From 9FT-COMBO-48-23 sp963754385 (lineage in GTDB: Bacteria > Chloroflexota > Dehalococcoidia > GIF9 > UBA5629), in NCBI GenBank assembly GCA_963754385.1, contig CAVWGE010000001.1:434001-498000 (forward strand): 64,000 nucleotides of DNA, read 5' to 3'. Below the pieces are notes generated by a model. The model saw only the letters and a program-made list of their open reading frames with translations, made no database searches and was not told the DNA's origin. The translations under genes and the position numbers were made by a program. This document shows positions 51,132-60,305 of this stretch, piece after piece (within the stretch, counting starts at the first letter, position 1; each line of letters starts with the position of its first letter).

Positions 51132-52007
51132 TTACTGCTCACCGTGTGCTCGAATCAATAAAACCGGCACCTCTGAAACATGTACTACCTTGTCTGCTAC
51201 GCTACCCAGAACAAATCGCCCCACACCGGTCCGACCATGCGTTGACATGGCAATTAAGTCTATGTCATTTTCCTTAGCATAATCAAGGATGGTATCTGCA
51301 GGCATACCTGTAATTAAATCATATTTGAAGTCTAACTTTTCTCTCTCTAATTCGGCAGCCACACTGGTAATATATTCGCGGCCTTGTTTCCGCAGTATCT
51401 CGATAAGCTGCTCCTCAAAACTAATAGCATAATGCGAGACTCCGGTGAGTTTATCGGGGGATAAGATTACATGTAGCAAGAATAGTTTGGCCTTTGTCCT
51501 CCTCACTAATTCTTTAGCCCATGGCAACACCGCTTCACCCAGTGTTGAGCCATCCAGAGGAACTAATATTCTTCTGAAAATCAGTTTTTCTGTCGATTTT
51601 GCTTCATGCCGCTTTTCTGAAACAAGTAAAAGTGGCTTGGTTGCCCCCCTTAGAACTTTTTCGGCCACACTACCTAAAATCCACCGGCTGATACCAGAAC
51701 GGCCATGAGTAGCCATCCCTATCAAACTTGTCTCGCTGTTATTGGCATAGTTAAGAATTTCCTCTGCAGTGTTTCCATGGAGAAAAACTATTTTCGATTG
51801 CAATCCCTTACTGTTCAATTGATTAACTACATCATTTAAATAGTTCTTGAAAAGACGTTCAGAAGTGTGCTCGTGTTCGGAGTAGACACCTACAATATCC
51901 AACTTAGAATGAAGCCTTCGAGCTAGTTCTTCACCATATGGCAAAACCATTTCCGAATCTTCGGAGCCATCTAAGGAAATAAGGACTTTCTCATACATTT
52001 CGGCCAT
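51132..52007 (-). CDS. Tandem-domain universal stress protein
   Basis: A 291-residue protein with two UspA domains (about 5-145 and 155-287). Each carries the ATP-binding GxxG-x9-GS motif: GRSGISRWILGS and GRTGVGRFVLGS. Acidic DGS loops (SLDGSED, PLDGSTL) begin each domain. Likely a cytosolic ATP-binding stress or energy-state protein. A good promoter lies about 100 nt upstream (52111-52139). Confidence 0.93.
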   Translation of the reverse strand: MAEMYEKVLISLDGSEDSEMVLPYGEELARRLHSKLDIVGVYSEHEHTSERLFKNYLNDVVNQLNSKGLQSKIVFLHGNTAEEILNYANNSETSLIGMATHGRSGISRWILGSVAEKVLRGATKPLLLVSEKRHEAKSTEKLIFRRILVPLDGSTLGEAVLPWAKELVRRTKAKLFLLHVILSPDKLTGVSHYAISFEEQLIEILRKQGREYITSVAAELEREKLDFKYDLITGMPADTILDYAKENDIDLIAMSTHGRTGVGRFVLGSVADKVVHVSEVPVLLIRAHGEQ

Positions 52008-52110
52008 TCTTAATCTCTATTCAACTCCCTGACCCTTTTCAGTTTCTGTATCTCAGATTTTGGCACACGATTCGTCTCGAAATGACACCCCCTGCATTTC
52101 CAAAACAGAG

Positions 52111-52139
52111 ATTATATCATAGGATATTCTTGTTGTAAA
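52111..52139 (-). promoter_or_regulatory. Promoter of the universal stress protein gene
   Basis: On the minus strand TTTACA (52134-52139), 17-nt spacer ending in TGA, then TATAAT (52111-52116): five of six and six of six with an extended -10. Start near 52104. Confidence 0.7.
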
Positions 52140-52179
52140 TGCGGACTTCAGGCCGTGGTAAAGCCACACAGTTATAATT

Positions 52180-52207
52180 TTGCCTTCGAATGCAGGAGTT
52201 GTATAAT
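52180..52207 (+). promoter_or_regulatory. Promoter of the tandem tRNA-Ser genes
   Basis: TTGCCT (52180-52185), 16-nt spacer, TATAAT (52202-52207) preceded by TG. Start near 52214, eight bases before the first tRNA. Confidence 0.6.
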
Positions 52208-52221
52208 GTCTCAACAGGTAC

Positions 52222-52308
52222 GGAGAGGTGTCCGAGTGGTTTATGGTGCCGCTCTCGAAAAGCGGTGGGCGATGAGCCTCGTGGGTTCGAATCCCACCCT
52301 CTCCGCCA
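52222..52308 (+). tRNA. tRNA-Ser(CGA)
   Basis: Acceptor GGAGAGG/CCTCTCC, anticodon arm CCGCT-CTCGAAA-AGCGG (CGA), long variable arm, T loop TTCGAAT, discriminator G and encoded CCA. Six bases before the next tRNA-Ser. Confidence 0.94.
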
Positions 52309-52314
52309 GGCTCT

Positions 52315-52403
<89 letters not shown>

Positions 52404-52463
52404 TTTTAAACATCTACATTTTTCACCATTAGCTCAATCATTTTTGTTTGACCTTTCTGCCTA

Positions 52464-52472
52464 TGCTACAAT
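52464..52472 (+). promoter_or_regulatory. Extended -10 promoter of dprA
   Basis: TGC-TACAAT, twelve bases before the dprA ATG, so the transcript would carry only about six leader bases. The -35 is weak (TTGTTT at 17 nt). Confidence 0.5.
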
Positions 52473-52484
52473 GTTTCAACTCAG

Positions 52485-53606
52485 ATGGCGAGTGCAGATG
52501 AGCTGAAATATTGGGTAGGCTTCTCCAAGATGCCTGGCGTAGGTCGGGTGAAAATCTCCCAGCTATTGGAGCACTTCACCACCATGGAGCATGCCTGGAA
52601 AGCCTCGGCTGGCGAGCTGAAAAAAGCTGGGCTTGATTCAAAAACTGTTGATACTGTCGTGAATTTGAGGCCCAGGATTTCTTTAGATGCCGAAATCGAC
52701 GGATTGAAGCAGCATAAAGTGAAAGTTCTCACCTGTGATTCACCTGCTTACCCCCAGAGGCTGAAGGAAATTTATGATTATCCACCGGTGCTTTATGTCA
52801 GGGGCAACTTATTGCCCGAAGATGAATGTTGTATAGCTGTAGTCGGTACCCGTCGGGCTACCGTCTACGGGCGACAAGTCACTGAGGAGATTGTGAGCGA
52901 CCTGGCTCGAAATAAAATCACTATTGTCAGTGGTCTGGCTAAAGGCATTGACTCTATAGCTCATCGTGCTGCGATTGAAGCCGGCGGCAGGACTATTGCT
53001 GTCTTCGCTTGCGGACTTGATATCGTTTACCCGGCGGAGAATGCCAAGCTGGCTCGTGAGGTTATGGAGCATGGTGCTTTGCTAAGCGAATATCCTTTGG
53101 GTACTCGACCTAAAGCTGATAATTTTCCCAGGCGCAACCGGATTATGAGTGGGGTGAGCCTTGGTGTTTTGGTAGTGGAGGCCGGTGAAAGCAGCGGAGC
53201 CTTAATTACGGCTAATCAAGCGGTGGAGCAGAACCGAGAGGTCTTCGCCATCCCGGGCAGTATTCTATCTCCAGCCAGCAGAGGGACGAATCACCTTATT
53301 CAGGAGGGGGCAAAACTGGTACGGAACTATGTCGACGTTCTAGAGGAGTTGAATTTAGCTATAATGGCACAACAACTGGAGATGAAGGAGCTTCTGCCTG
53401 CCGATGAAACTGAATCATTGTTGCTGAAACAATTAAGCCATGAGCCGACTCATATTGATGAACTCTGCCGCAATAGCGGCTTAGAGGCGGCTCTGGTTAG
53501 CAGCACTCTAACTATGATGGAGCTTAAAGGGATGGTGAAGCATGTCGGCGGCATGAACTATGCGCTGCTCAAAGAAATGAAAGAGGAATATCAAACGGCA
53601 AGGTAA
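52485..53606 (+). CDS. dprA: DNA-processing protein DprA
   Basis: Loads RecA on incoming single-stranded DNA during transformation. At 373 residues: an N-terminal helix-hairpin-helix-like region (KMPGVGRVKISQLL), the Rossmann core with GTRRATVYGRQV, SGLAKGIDSIAHRAA and FPRRNRIMSG, and a C-terminal winged helix (HIDELCRNSGLEAALVSSTLTMMELKG as a region, residues about 310-360). Widespread even in bacteria not known to be competent. Nine nt before topA, a very common pairing. Confidence 0.95.
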   Translation: MASADELKYWVGFSKMPGVGRVKISQLLEHFTTMEHAWKASAGELKKAGLDSKTVDTVVNLRPRISLDAEIDGLKQHKVKVLTCDSPAYPQRLKEIYDYPPVLYVRGNLLPEDECCIAVVGTRRATVYGRQVTEEIVSDLARNKITIVSGLAKGIDSIAHRAAIEAGGRTIAVFACGLDIVYPAENAKLAREVMEHGALLSEYPLGTRPKADNFPRRNRIMSGVSLGVLVVEAGESSGALITANQAVEQNREVFAIPGSILSPASRGTNHLIQEGAKLVRNYVDVLEELNLAIMAQQLEMKELLPADETESLLLKQLSHEPTHIDELCRNSGLEAALVSSTLTMMELKGMVKHVGGMNYALLKEMKEEYQTAR

Positions 53607-53614
53607 TTATAGCA

Positions 53615-55741
53615 GTGAAACTTGTTATTGTTGAATCACCAGCCAAAGCGAGGACTATAAGCAGGATCTTAGGCACAGATTATGCCATTAAGGCTACCTT
53701 GGGGCATGTGCGTGACCTACCCAGAAGCGAATTGGGTATAGATATAACTAATGACTTCGCTCCCCGATATGTCACTATCAAGCAGAGAAAAAAGGTGCTC
53801 GGTGAGTTAAAGAAGTCGGCTGAAGATGCTTCAGCGGTTTATCTAGCTACTGACCCTGACCGCGAGGGTGAGGCAATTTCCTGGCATCTGGTCGAGGCCA
53901 TTAAACTAGGTAAGAGCAAACTGCCTATCCACAGGGTTGTCTTTCACGAGATAACCAAGGAGGCGGTAGAAAAGGCTTTCCATCATCCTCGCTCTATTGA
54001 TATGAATTTAGTCGATGCCCAACAGGCACGCCGTCTCTTAGACAGACTGGTCGGCTACAAACTGAGCCCATTGCTGTGGCGGAAGGTGCAAAGAGGTCTT
54101 TCTGCAGGCAGGGTTCAATCAGCGGCCTTGAGAATAATCGTTGACAGGGAGCGGGAGATACAGAATTTCGTTCGCACAGAGTACTGGACTATTGAAGCTG
54201 AATTGGCTAAGAAATTGCCGGAAGCTCAGAAGGTCGGTTTCAGAGCATTACTTATAAGTCTGGCTGACGGTACAAAGTTGGAGATACCCAATCAACAGGA
54301 AGCCGCTAGGATTGAAGAAGAACTGAGGAAGGCTGATTATGCGGTTAAGAAAGTAACAATAAAAGAGGTAGCTCGTCAACCGGCGCCGCCATTTATCACC
54401 AGTACCCTGCAACAGGAAGCCTGGCGCAAACTGCGGTTCACTGCTCAGCGCACTATGGTTATCGCCCAACAGCTTTACGAAGGTATACCTTTGGGCGAAG
54501 AGGGTTCGGTAGGGCTGATTACCTATATGCGCACCGATTCCACTCATGTAGCTGCCGGCGCTATAGCAGAGACCAGAGATTTTATAACTAACAAGTATGG
54601 AGCTCGTTTTGTGCCTCCGCATCCGCGTTCTTTTGTTAAGAGGAGCAAATGGGCACAAGAGGCGCACGAAGCTATTAGACCAACAAAAATTCACCGGGAA
54701 CCTGACCAACTCCGCTCTTACCTCAAGCCGGAGCAACTTAAGCTATATGAGCTTATCTGGAAACGGATGGTGGCAAGCCAGATGGCAGCAGCCTCTCTGG
54801 ATACCACCACTGTAGAAATAAACGCAAAATGGCCCGAACCCCAAAAGGGATATCTGCTTAGAGCAACCAGTTCTGTGGTCAAGTTTCCAGGATTCATAAC
54901 TTTGTATAGTGAGGGGAAAGATGAGGACGGAGAAGAAGAGAAGGCAATCGCCCTACCTGAATTGAAAGTTGGCGATAAATTAGTGTTAGTGGCGCTTTTC
55001 CCGGAGCAGCGTTTTACTCAACCATCGCCTCGCTATACTGAGGCTACGTTGATAAAGGCGCTGGAACAAAGAGGAATCGGACGTCCAAGCACTTATGCTC
55101 CGATTATATCTACTATCCAGGAAAGAGGTTATGTATATAAAGAAAATGGTAAGCTTTGTCCTGACGAAATAGGCTTAGTTGTGAATGATATCTTGGCCCA
55201 GCACTTCCCCAAAATTGTCGACCTGGATTTCACTGCTCAGCTTGAGGAAGAGCTGGATGAGATTGCTCGAGGTGAAAAGAGATGGGTGCCTGTCCTAAAA
55301 GACTTCTATACGCCTTTCGAGGAGACATTGAGCCAAGCTGCTGATAGGATAGAAAGGGTTAATCTTGCTAAGCCAACGGAAGAAATCTGTCCTGATTGTG
55401 GACGTCCCATGGTATTGAAGACAGGGCGTTTTGGTAAGTTTTTGTCCTGCAGCGGCTATCCTGATTGCAAAAAGACAATGACCTTCGTTGTCAAAACTGG
55501 TGTTTCTTGCCCGCAGTGTGGAAAAGAGTTAATTGAGAGGACAACCAAGAAAAGGCGTGTTTTTTATGGTTGCAGCGGTTTTCCACAATGTAAATTTGCG
55601 GTTAACCGTAAGCCAGTTCCACAACCCTGTCCTCAGTGTGGCAAACTGCTAATTGTGTATCGAGAGGGATGGGTGAAATGTACCGCTTGCGAATACAAGA
55701 GTAAATTGGATGAATTAGAAAAAATAGGAGCGGCATCATGA
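53615..55741 (+). CDS. topA: DNA topoisomerase I
   Basis: Type IA topoisomerase relaxing negative supercoils. At 708 residues it has the TOPRIM domain (VESPAKARTISRIL; ATDPDREGEAISWHL), the catalytic Tyr in GLITYMRTDSTHV (about residue 304), and three C-terminal zinc ribbons (CPDCGRPM...CSGYPDC, CPQCGKEL...CSGFPQC, CPQCGKLL...CTAC). Starts at GTG 53615; overlaps aroQ by 4 nt. Confidence 0.97.
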   Translation: MKLVIVESPAKARTISRILGTDYAIKATLGHVRDLPRSELGIDITNDFAPRYVTIKQRKKVLGELKKSAEDASAVYLATDPDREGEAISWHLVEAIKLGKSKLPIHRVVFHEITKEAVEKAFHHPRSIDMNLVDAQQARRLLDRLVGYKLSPLLWRKVQRGLSAGRVQSAALRIIVDREREIQNFVRTEYWTIEAELAKKLPEAQKVGFRALLISLADGTKLEIPNQQEAARIEEELRKADYAVKKVTIKEVARQPAPPFITSTLQQEAWRKLRFTAQRTMVIAQQLYEGIPLGEEGSVGLITYMRTDSTHVAAGAIAETRDFITNKYGARFVPPHPRSFVKRSKWAQEAHEAIRPTKIHREPDQLRSYLKPEQLKLYELIWKRMVASQMAAASLDTTTVEINAKWPEPQKGYLLRATSSVVKFPGFITLYSEGKDEDGEEEKAIALPELKVGDKLVLVALFPEQRFTQPSPRYTEATLIKALEQRGIGRPSTYAPIISTIQERGYVYKENGKLCPDEIGLVVNDILAQHFPKIVDLDFTAQLEEELDEIARGEKRWVPVLKDFYTPFEETLSQAADRIERVNLAKPTEEICPDCGRPMVLKTGRFGKFLSCSGYPDCKKTMTFVVKTGVSCPQCGKELIERTTKKRRVFYGCSGFPQCKFAVNRKPVPQPCPQCGKLLIVYREGWVKCTACEYKSKLDELEKIGAAS

Positions 55742-56178
55742 AAATCATGGTTATAAACGGACCTAACCTTAACATGTTGGGTAAGCGGAATAAAGCTATT
55801 TACGGGGATAAAACATTGGCGGAGCTTGATGCCCTTTTAAAGAAGGAAGGCGAAAGCCTAGGTGCAGAGATAGTTAGTTTTCAGTCCAACAGTGAGGGAG
55901 CACTTATTGACTTTATCCAGAAGCATTCTGCGGAAACCAGCGGTATAATCATAAATCCCGGAGCACTTACCCATTACGGTCTTTCCTTACGGGATGCTCT
56001 GTATGATAGTGGGTTGCCAGTCATTGAGGTTCATCTATCTAATATTTATGGACGTGAGGAGTGGCGAGCCAAGTCGGTGATTGCTCCTATCGCTAAGGGG
56101 CAAATCAGCGGTTTGGGTTGGCAGGGGTATATTGCGGCGTTGCGAACTTTACTTGGAGAACTGAAGAAAGAGACGTAA
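55738..56178 (+). CDS. aroQ: Type II 3-dehydroquinate dehydratase
   Basis: Third step of the shikimate pathway. A 146-residue dodecamer-forming enzyme with INGPNLNMLGKR (catalytic Arg and nearby Tyr in AIYG), FQSNSEGALIDFI, INPGALTHY and the catalytic His in EVHLSNIYGREEWR. Works upstream of aroA in this window (18109-19419). Confidence 0.96.
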   Translation: MKIMVINGPNLNMLGKRNKAIYGDKTLAELDALLKKEGESLGAEIVSFQSNSEGALIDFIQKHSAETSGIIINPGALTHYGLSLRDALYDSGLPVIEVHLSNIYGREEWRAKSVIAPIAKGQISGLGWQGYIAALRTLLGELKKET

Positions 56179-56180
56179 GA

Positions 56181-57257
56181 GTGAACCGGCTGCAAAGACT
56201 GAGACAGAGTTTAACACAACAGGAATTAGATGTCCTCATAGTTTCTCAGCCGGAGAACAGGCGTTATCTTTCCGGTTTCACTGGTTCAGCAGGCTGGCTG
56301 CTGATTTCAGCCAGTGATGCTTTTCTAGCCGTTGATTTTCGCTATGTAGAGCAAGCCAAGAAAGAGGCATCGGGTTTTGATGTCGTTCACGTTAAGGGCG
56401 ACTTAGCAAATTGGTTACCCAAATTGGCCTCAGATTTAGGATTCAAAAAAGTAGGCTTTGAAGTTGACCATGTCTCCCTTGCCATTTATCAGCAGCTGTG
56501 CAAAGCGGTAGGCGACGGCCACTATCAAACCCGGCTTATTCCGACCAACGGTCTCGTGGAGTCCGTCCGCGCTGTGAAAGAGCCTGAAGAGATAAGGCTC
56601 ATAGCTGAAGCAGTTGGATTAGCTGATGCTGCTTTTGCCCACGCTAAATCGATTGTCCGTCCTGGGGTAAGTGAAAAGGAAATAGCCTGGGAATTAGAGA
56701 GGTTCCTCCGAGAAAGGGGCAGTGAACCCATGCCCTTCGACATTATTGTGGCTTCTGGGTCTAACGCGGCTTTGCCCCATGCCAAGCCTTCTGAGAGAGT
56801 TATTCTTGAGAATGAGCCTGTAGTCATTGACTTGGGAGCCCGGGTGAATGGTTACTGCAGTGACTTAAGCCGCACCTTTTTCTTAGGTCGTGAAGACGAG
56901 ACTTTTTCTAAAATTTATGATATTGTTTTGGGTGCACAACTAACCGCTTTGGCTGCAATTATGGCTGGTATGAGTGGTGACCAAGCTGACCAATTAGCAA
57001 GAACGGTTGTGGAACAGGCAGGCTACAGCGATGCCTTTGGTCATGGCTTAGGACATGGTATTGGATTAGAGGCTCATGAATCACCACGGCTTGGGCCTAG
57101 TTCTTCAGACCTGCTAATTGATGGCATGGTTTTTACTATAGAGCCTGGAATTTATATCCCCGGTTGGGGTGGAGTTAGAGTTGAAGATACAGTTGTAATG
57201 GAGAACGGTAAAATCAAAGCCCTTACCAGGGCGGATAAGATAGAAAACATCTGTTAG
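56181..57257 (+). CDS. M24-family aminopeptidase (Xaa-Pro dipeptidase-like)
   Basis: A 358-residue pita-bread metallopeptidase with a creatinase-type N-domain (about 1-130; QPENRRYLSGFTGSAGW) and the catalytic domain with metal ligands Asp in VIDLGARVNG and CSDLSRTF, His in GHGLGHGIGLEAHE, Glu in TIEPGIYIPG and VRVEDTV. It removes N-terminal residues before proline. The frame extends into aroQ, but GTG 56181, 3 nt past the aroQ stop with an AAAGAG upstream, is the sensible start. Directly upstream of efp, a frequent pairing linked to proline-rich proteins. Confidence 0.92.
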   Translation: MNRLQRLRQSLTQQELDVLIVSQPENRRYLSGFTGSAGWLLISASDAFLAVDFRYVEQAKKEASGFDVVHVKGDLANWLPKLASDLGFKKVGFEVDHVSLAIYQQLCKAVGDGHYQTRLIPTNGLVESVRAVKEPEEIRLIAEAVGLADAAFAHAKSIVRPGVSEKEIAWELERFLRERGSEPMPFDIIVASGSNAALPHAKPSERVILENEPVVIDLGARVNGYCSDLSRTFFLGREDETFSKIYDIVLGAQLTALAAIMAGMSGDQADQLARTVVEQAGYSDAFGHGLGHGIGLEAHESPRLGPSSSDLLIDGMVFTIEPGIYIPGWGGVRVEDTVVMENGKIKALTRADKIENIC

Positions 57258-57272
57258 GAGGGCAGTCACCTT

Positions 57273-57833
57273 ATGATAGACGCCGGAGAGTTAAAAAGAG
57301 GGATAACTATTGAACTGGATGGGCAGTTGTATCAGGTTCTTGATTTTCAGCATATTAAGATGGGACGTGGTTCAGCACAGGTTCGGCTGAAGCTCCGTGA
57401 TGTTCGCGCTGGCCATAACACTGAACGCTCTTTCCAGGCCAGTGAGACATTTACCAGGGCTGTTCTTGAGCGCCGCCCTGTACAGTACCTTTATAATGAT
57501 GGCAGCCTCTACCATTTTATGGATACTAAGACTTTTGAGCAGACAGCTATTGATAAATCAATGCTTGGTGAGGCGCTGAACTATTTGAAAGACGGGGCAA
57601 ACCTGGAAATATTGACACATAAAGGCAAATCCGTGGGGATACAATTGCCTGTTTCAGTGGAGCTTAAGGTCGTGGAAACAGGTCCCGGCTTCAAGGGCGA
57701 TACCGCTTCTGCCGGCAGCAAACCAGCCGAAATGGAGACAGGCATTACTATTAAGGTGCCCTTTTTCATAAATACCGGAGACATTATCAAGGTAGATACC
57801 CGCAGCGGAGAATATCTGGAGAGGGTGAGCTGA
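57273..57833 (+). CDS. efp: Elongation factor P
   Basis: Helps ribosomes through polyproline stretches. At 186 residues it has the KOW-like domain I and two OB domains (ending GDIIKVDTRSGEYLERV). The tip of the domain I loop reads KMGRGSAQVR, so the residue lysylated in E. coli (PGKG, Lys34) is Arg here. Arg at this site is the type rhamnosylated in EarP systems, but neither earP nor epmA is in the window. Sixteen nt after the M24 peptidase gene. Confidence 0.95.
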   Translation: MIDAGELKRGITIELDGQLYQVLDFQHIKMGRGSAQVRLKLRDVRAGHNTERSFQASETFTRAVLERRPVQYLYNDGSLYHFMDTKTFEQTAIDKSMLGEALNYLKDGANLEILTHKGKSVGIQLPVSVELKVVETGPGFKGDTASAGSKPAEMETGITIKVPFFINTGDIIKVDTRSGEYLERVS

Positions 57834-57837
57834 ATCT

Positions 57838-58485
57838 TTGATAAAAGCTGATCTTCATATTCATACCGCTTATTCTATGGATTGTACCATGTCCCTGGAG
57901 AAGATAATCGCACGCTGCCTTGAAGTTGGCATTAACTGCCTGGCGGTAGCTGACCATAACGCTATTGCCGGAGCTCTAAAGATGAAGGAAATAGCGCCCT
58001 TCACTATTATCGTCAGCGAGGAAATTCTGACTTTGGACGGTGAGATCATCGGGATGTTTCTTAGCCAGGAGATCCCTAGCAAATTGTCCATAGAAGAAAC
58101 CATAGCTCGAATCAAAGCTCAAGGTGGGCTGGTATGCATTCCACATCCGTGTGACAGGTTACGTTTCTCGGTTTTTAGAGACCAGGTTTTCGAGCATATA
58201 ATGCCGGAAGTTGATATCATCGAGGTATTCAATGCTCGCAGCCTTTCACCAGGTAGTTCGGCCAGAGCGCGGCAGCTGGCACAGAAATACGGCAAGCTTG
58301 CCAGCGCCGGTAGCGATGCTCATACACCTTCCGAGATAGGCAATGCCTGCGTTGAGATGCACGAATTCAGTGGTAAAGACGAATTTCTGGCTTCCCTGGC
58401 TGAGGGGAAGATTTGCGGCAATAAGTCAAAACCGACTGTTCATTTCTCTAGCATTTGGGCTAGGTTTAAGAAACGCTTATCCTAG
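57838..58485 (+). CDS. PHP-domain phosphoesterase
   Basis: A 215-residue metal-dependent PHP hydrolase: DLHIHTAYSMD and AVADHNAI give the first metal ligands, VCIPHPCDR and GSDAHTPSEIG the later ones. Related enzymes act on nucleotides or histidinol phosphate. It starts at TTG 57838. First of four closely spaced genes (PHP, formyltransferase-like, HAD-like, PfkB) that seem to act together on a phosphorylated metabolite; the pathway is not known to me. Confidence 0.86.
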   Translation: MIKADLHIHTAYSMDCTMSLEKIIARCLEVGINCLAVADHNAIAGALKMKEIAPFTIIVSEEILTLDGEIIGMFLSQEIPSKLSIEETIARIKAQGGLVCIPHPCDRLRFSVFRDQVFEHIMPEVDIIEVFNARSLSPGSSARARQLAQKYGKLASAGSDAHTPSEIGNACVEMHEFSGKDEFLASLAEGKICGNKSKPTVHFSSIWARFKKRLS

Positions 58486-58496
58486 GAGAAATTCCC

Positions 58497-59315
58497 TTGT
58501 TGACCATCGGTTGGTTTTCCACCGGCAGGGATGAGGCAGCAGGACAGCTTCTGCAGGTTGTGTTCCACAAAGTTCAAACCGGTGAAATTGAGGGCACGAT
58601 CGCCTTTGTCTTCAGCAATCGAGAGCCCGGCGAAGCGAAACAGAGCGACTTATTCTTTGAATTGGTTCGAAGCTATCATATCCCGCTGATTTGCTTCTCA
58701 TCTAAGAAATTTGAGGCTACGCAGGATATAGCGGACAAAGCAGATGGTGAAATTTTATCAAAATGGCGCCTCGAATATGACACAGAGGTTATGAAAAGGC
58801 TGCAGGGCTTCAAACAAGATTTATGCGTACTTGCCGGCTATATGCTTATCGTCGGGAAAGATATGTGCCAGAGGTATGATATGATTAACCTGCATCCGGC
58901 GGCTCCAGGAGGTCCTAAAGGCAGCTGGCAGGAAGTAATCTGGGCGCTGATGGAGGATAAGGCCGCAGAATCCGGGGTTATGATGCATCTGGTAACGCCG
59001 GAACTGGACAGGGGACCGGTAATAACTTATTGTACCTTTCCCATTAGGGGCGAGCATTTTGATAAACATTGGCGGGAGATCGATGGTTACCCTGTAGCTG
59101 AGATAAAGAAGCAAAAAGGTGAGAACAATGCACTTTTTAAGCTCATCCGCCAGCATGGGCTAGTCAGAGAATTCCCGCTTATAGTATCGACCTTGATAGC
59201 CTTCAGTCGAAGTGAGGTTAAGATAGAGGCTGGCGCGATATTTGACCGCTATGGAAAACCTATATCAGGGTATGACCTGACTGATGAAGTAGATAGAGCA
59301 GCGGAGTTGAGATGA
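58497..59315 (+). CDS. Formyltransferase-like protein (GART fold)
   Basis: A 272-residue protein with the PurN/Fmt catalytic core: VLAGYMLIVG, INLHPAAPGG (catalytic Asn and His) and ELDRGPVI (Asp). It differs from true PurN by an extended C-terminus (about 70 residues past the core) and by the long start region with GEAKQSDLF instead of the usual glycinamide-ribotide loop. So a formyl or related one-carbon transfer is likely but the acceptor is unclear. AGGAGAAATTCCC precedes the TTG start. It overlaps the HAD gene by 4 nt. Confidence 0.8.
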   Translation: MLTIGWFSTGRDEAAGQLLQVVFHKVQTGEIEGTIAFVFSNREPGEAKQSDLFFELVRSYHIPLICFSSKKFEATQDIADKADGEILSKWRLEYDTEVMKRLQGFKQDLCVLAGYMLIVGKDMCQRYDMINLHPAAPGGPKGSWQEVIWALMEDKAAESGVMMHLVTPELDRGPVITYCTFPIRGEHFDKHWREIDGYPVAEIKKQKGENNALFKLIRQHGLVREFPLIVSTLIAFSRSEVKIEAGAIFDRYGKPISGYDLTDEVDRAAELR

Positions 59316-60298
59316 GTGTAATCTGTTTTGACCTCGAAGGTCCGTTAGCTACTCAGGACAACGCCTATGAGCTTATGAAGCTTTTCCCGGGTGGGGGCAA
59401 GCTTTTCGAGACCATCAGTCGGTATGATGATTTATTAACCCTAGAAGGTAAAACAGGCTACGAGCCCGGTGATACTTTGGCTCTTATCGCACCGTTCTTG
59501 GTCTACCACAAGATAAAGGAGAGAGACATTTCCTCACTGGCGAAGAAGGCAACCTTAACTGGCGGAGCTGCGGCACTGGTCTCTCGTCTCGGTGCACATG
59601 GTTGGAACGTATTTTGCATCAGCACCAGCTATGAGCAGTACGCTTCGCACATAGCACACAAGTTAAATATTTTTTCCCAAAATGTTGCCTGTACCTCCTT
59701 CCCGTTAGATAAAATTTCCCGGATGTTGAATAAAGATGATTTACGCCCCTTGGAAACAATAGAGGGAAACATCTTGAGCGCTCTGTTAGTTGACAACGAT
59801 TGGATTAAGAAACAACTTGGCCGTTTTTACTGGGAAGAATTGCCTAAGACAAATTTAGGTTCGCTTCTGAAAGAGGTGAGACCCGTGGGAGGGCAACGTA
59901 AGGTGGAAGCGCTAAAACATTTTGCTCAAGCAAAAGGTCAACCTTTGTCAAACTGGGTAGCGGTGGGTGATAGTATTACCGACTTCAAGATGCTTGAGGC
60001 TGTTAACCAGGCTGGGGGTCTGGCTATTGCCTTCAATGCTAATGAGTATGCACTGCCCTATGCTACTATAGGCCTGGCATCCACACATATTTATGACCTG
60101 TTGCCTGTTCTGGAAAGTTGGAAGAAAGGCAAACGCTCAGCGGTGGAAAAGCTGGTCAAGGGGAAAGAAAAAGCTGGCGGAAAGGGTGATAGAGAGCACT
60201 TTCACTGGCTGGCTGGGATTGAGGATATTGCAGCTCCTCTCGAAATCCACAAGAGAATTCGCCGCGTTGTTCGAGAGGAGGCAGCGGCACTAGGCTGA
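59312..60298 (+). CDS. HAD-like phosphatase family protein (EhaR-like)
   Basis: A 328-residue protein with HAD motifs I (FDLEGPLAT), II (CISTSYEQY), the Lys region (RKVEALKHF) and motif III (VGDSITDFKML). In motif I the second Asp is Glu (DLEG), as in the COG4030 / EhaR-like family, whose activity is unknown. A basic Gly/Lys-rich C-terminal region follows (VKGKEKAGGKGDREH). Overlaps the formyltransferase-like gene and ends 7 nt before the PfkB gene. Confidence 0.75.
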   Translation: MSVICFDLEGPLATQDNAYELMKLFPGGGKLFETISRYDDLLTLEGKTGYEPGDTLALIAPFLVYHKIKERDISSLAKKATLTGGAAALVSRLGAHGWNVFCISTSYEQYASHIAHKLNIFSQNVACTSFPLDKISRMLNKDDLRPLETIEGNILSALLVDNDWIKKQLGRFYWEELPKTNLGSLLKEVRPVGGQRKVEALKHFAQAKGQPLSNWVAVGDSITDFKMLEAVNQAGGLAIAFNANEYALPYATIGLASTHIYDLLPVLESWKKGKRSAVEKLVKGKEKAGGKGDREHFHWLAGIEDIAAPLEIHKRIRRVVREEAAALG

Positions 60299-60305
60299 GT
60301 TCACC

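Noticed and set aside
56118..56180. N-terminal extension of the M24 peptidase into aroQ
   Set aside because: Overlap codes for no recognisable sequence; GTG 56181 lies just past the aroQ stop.
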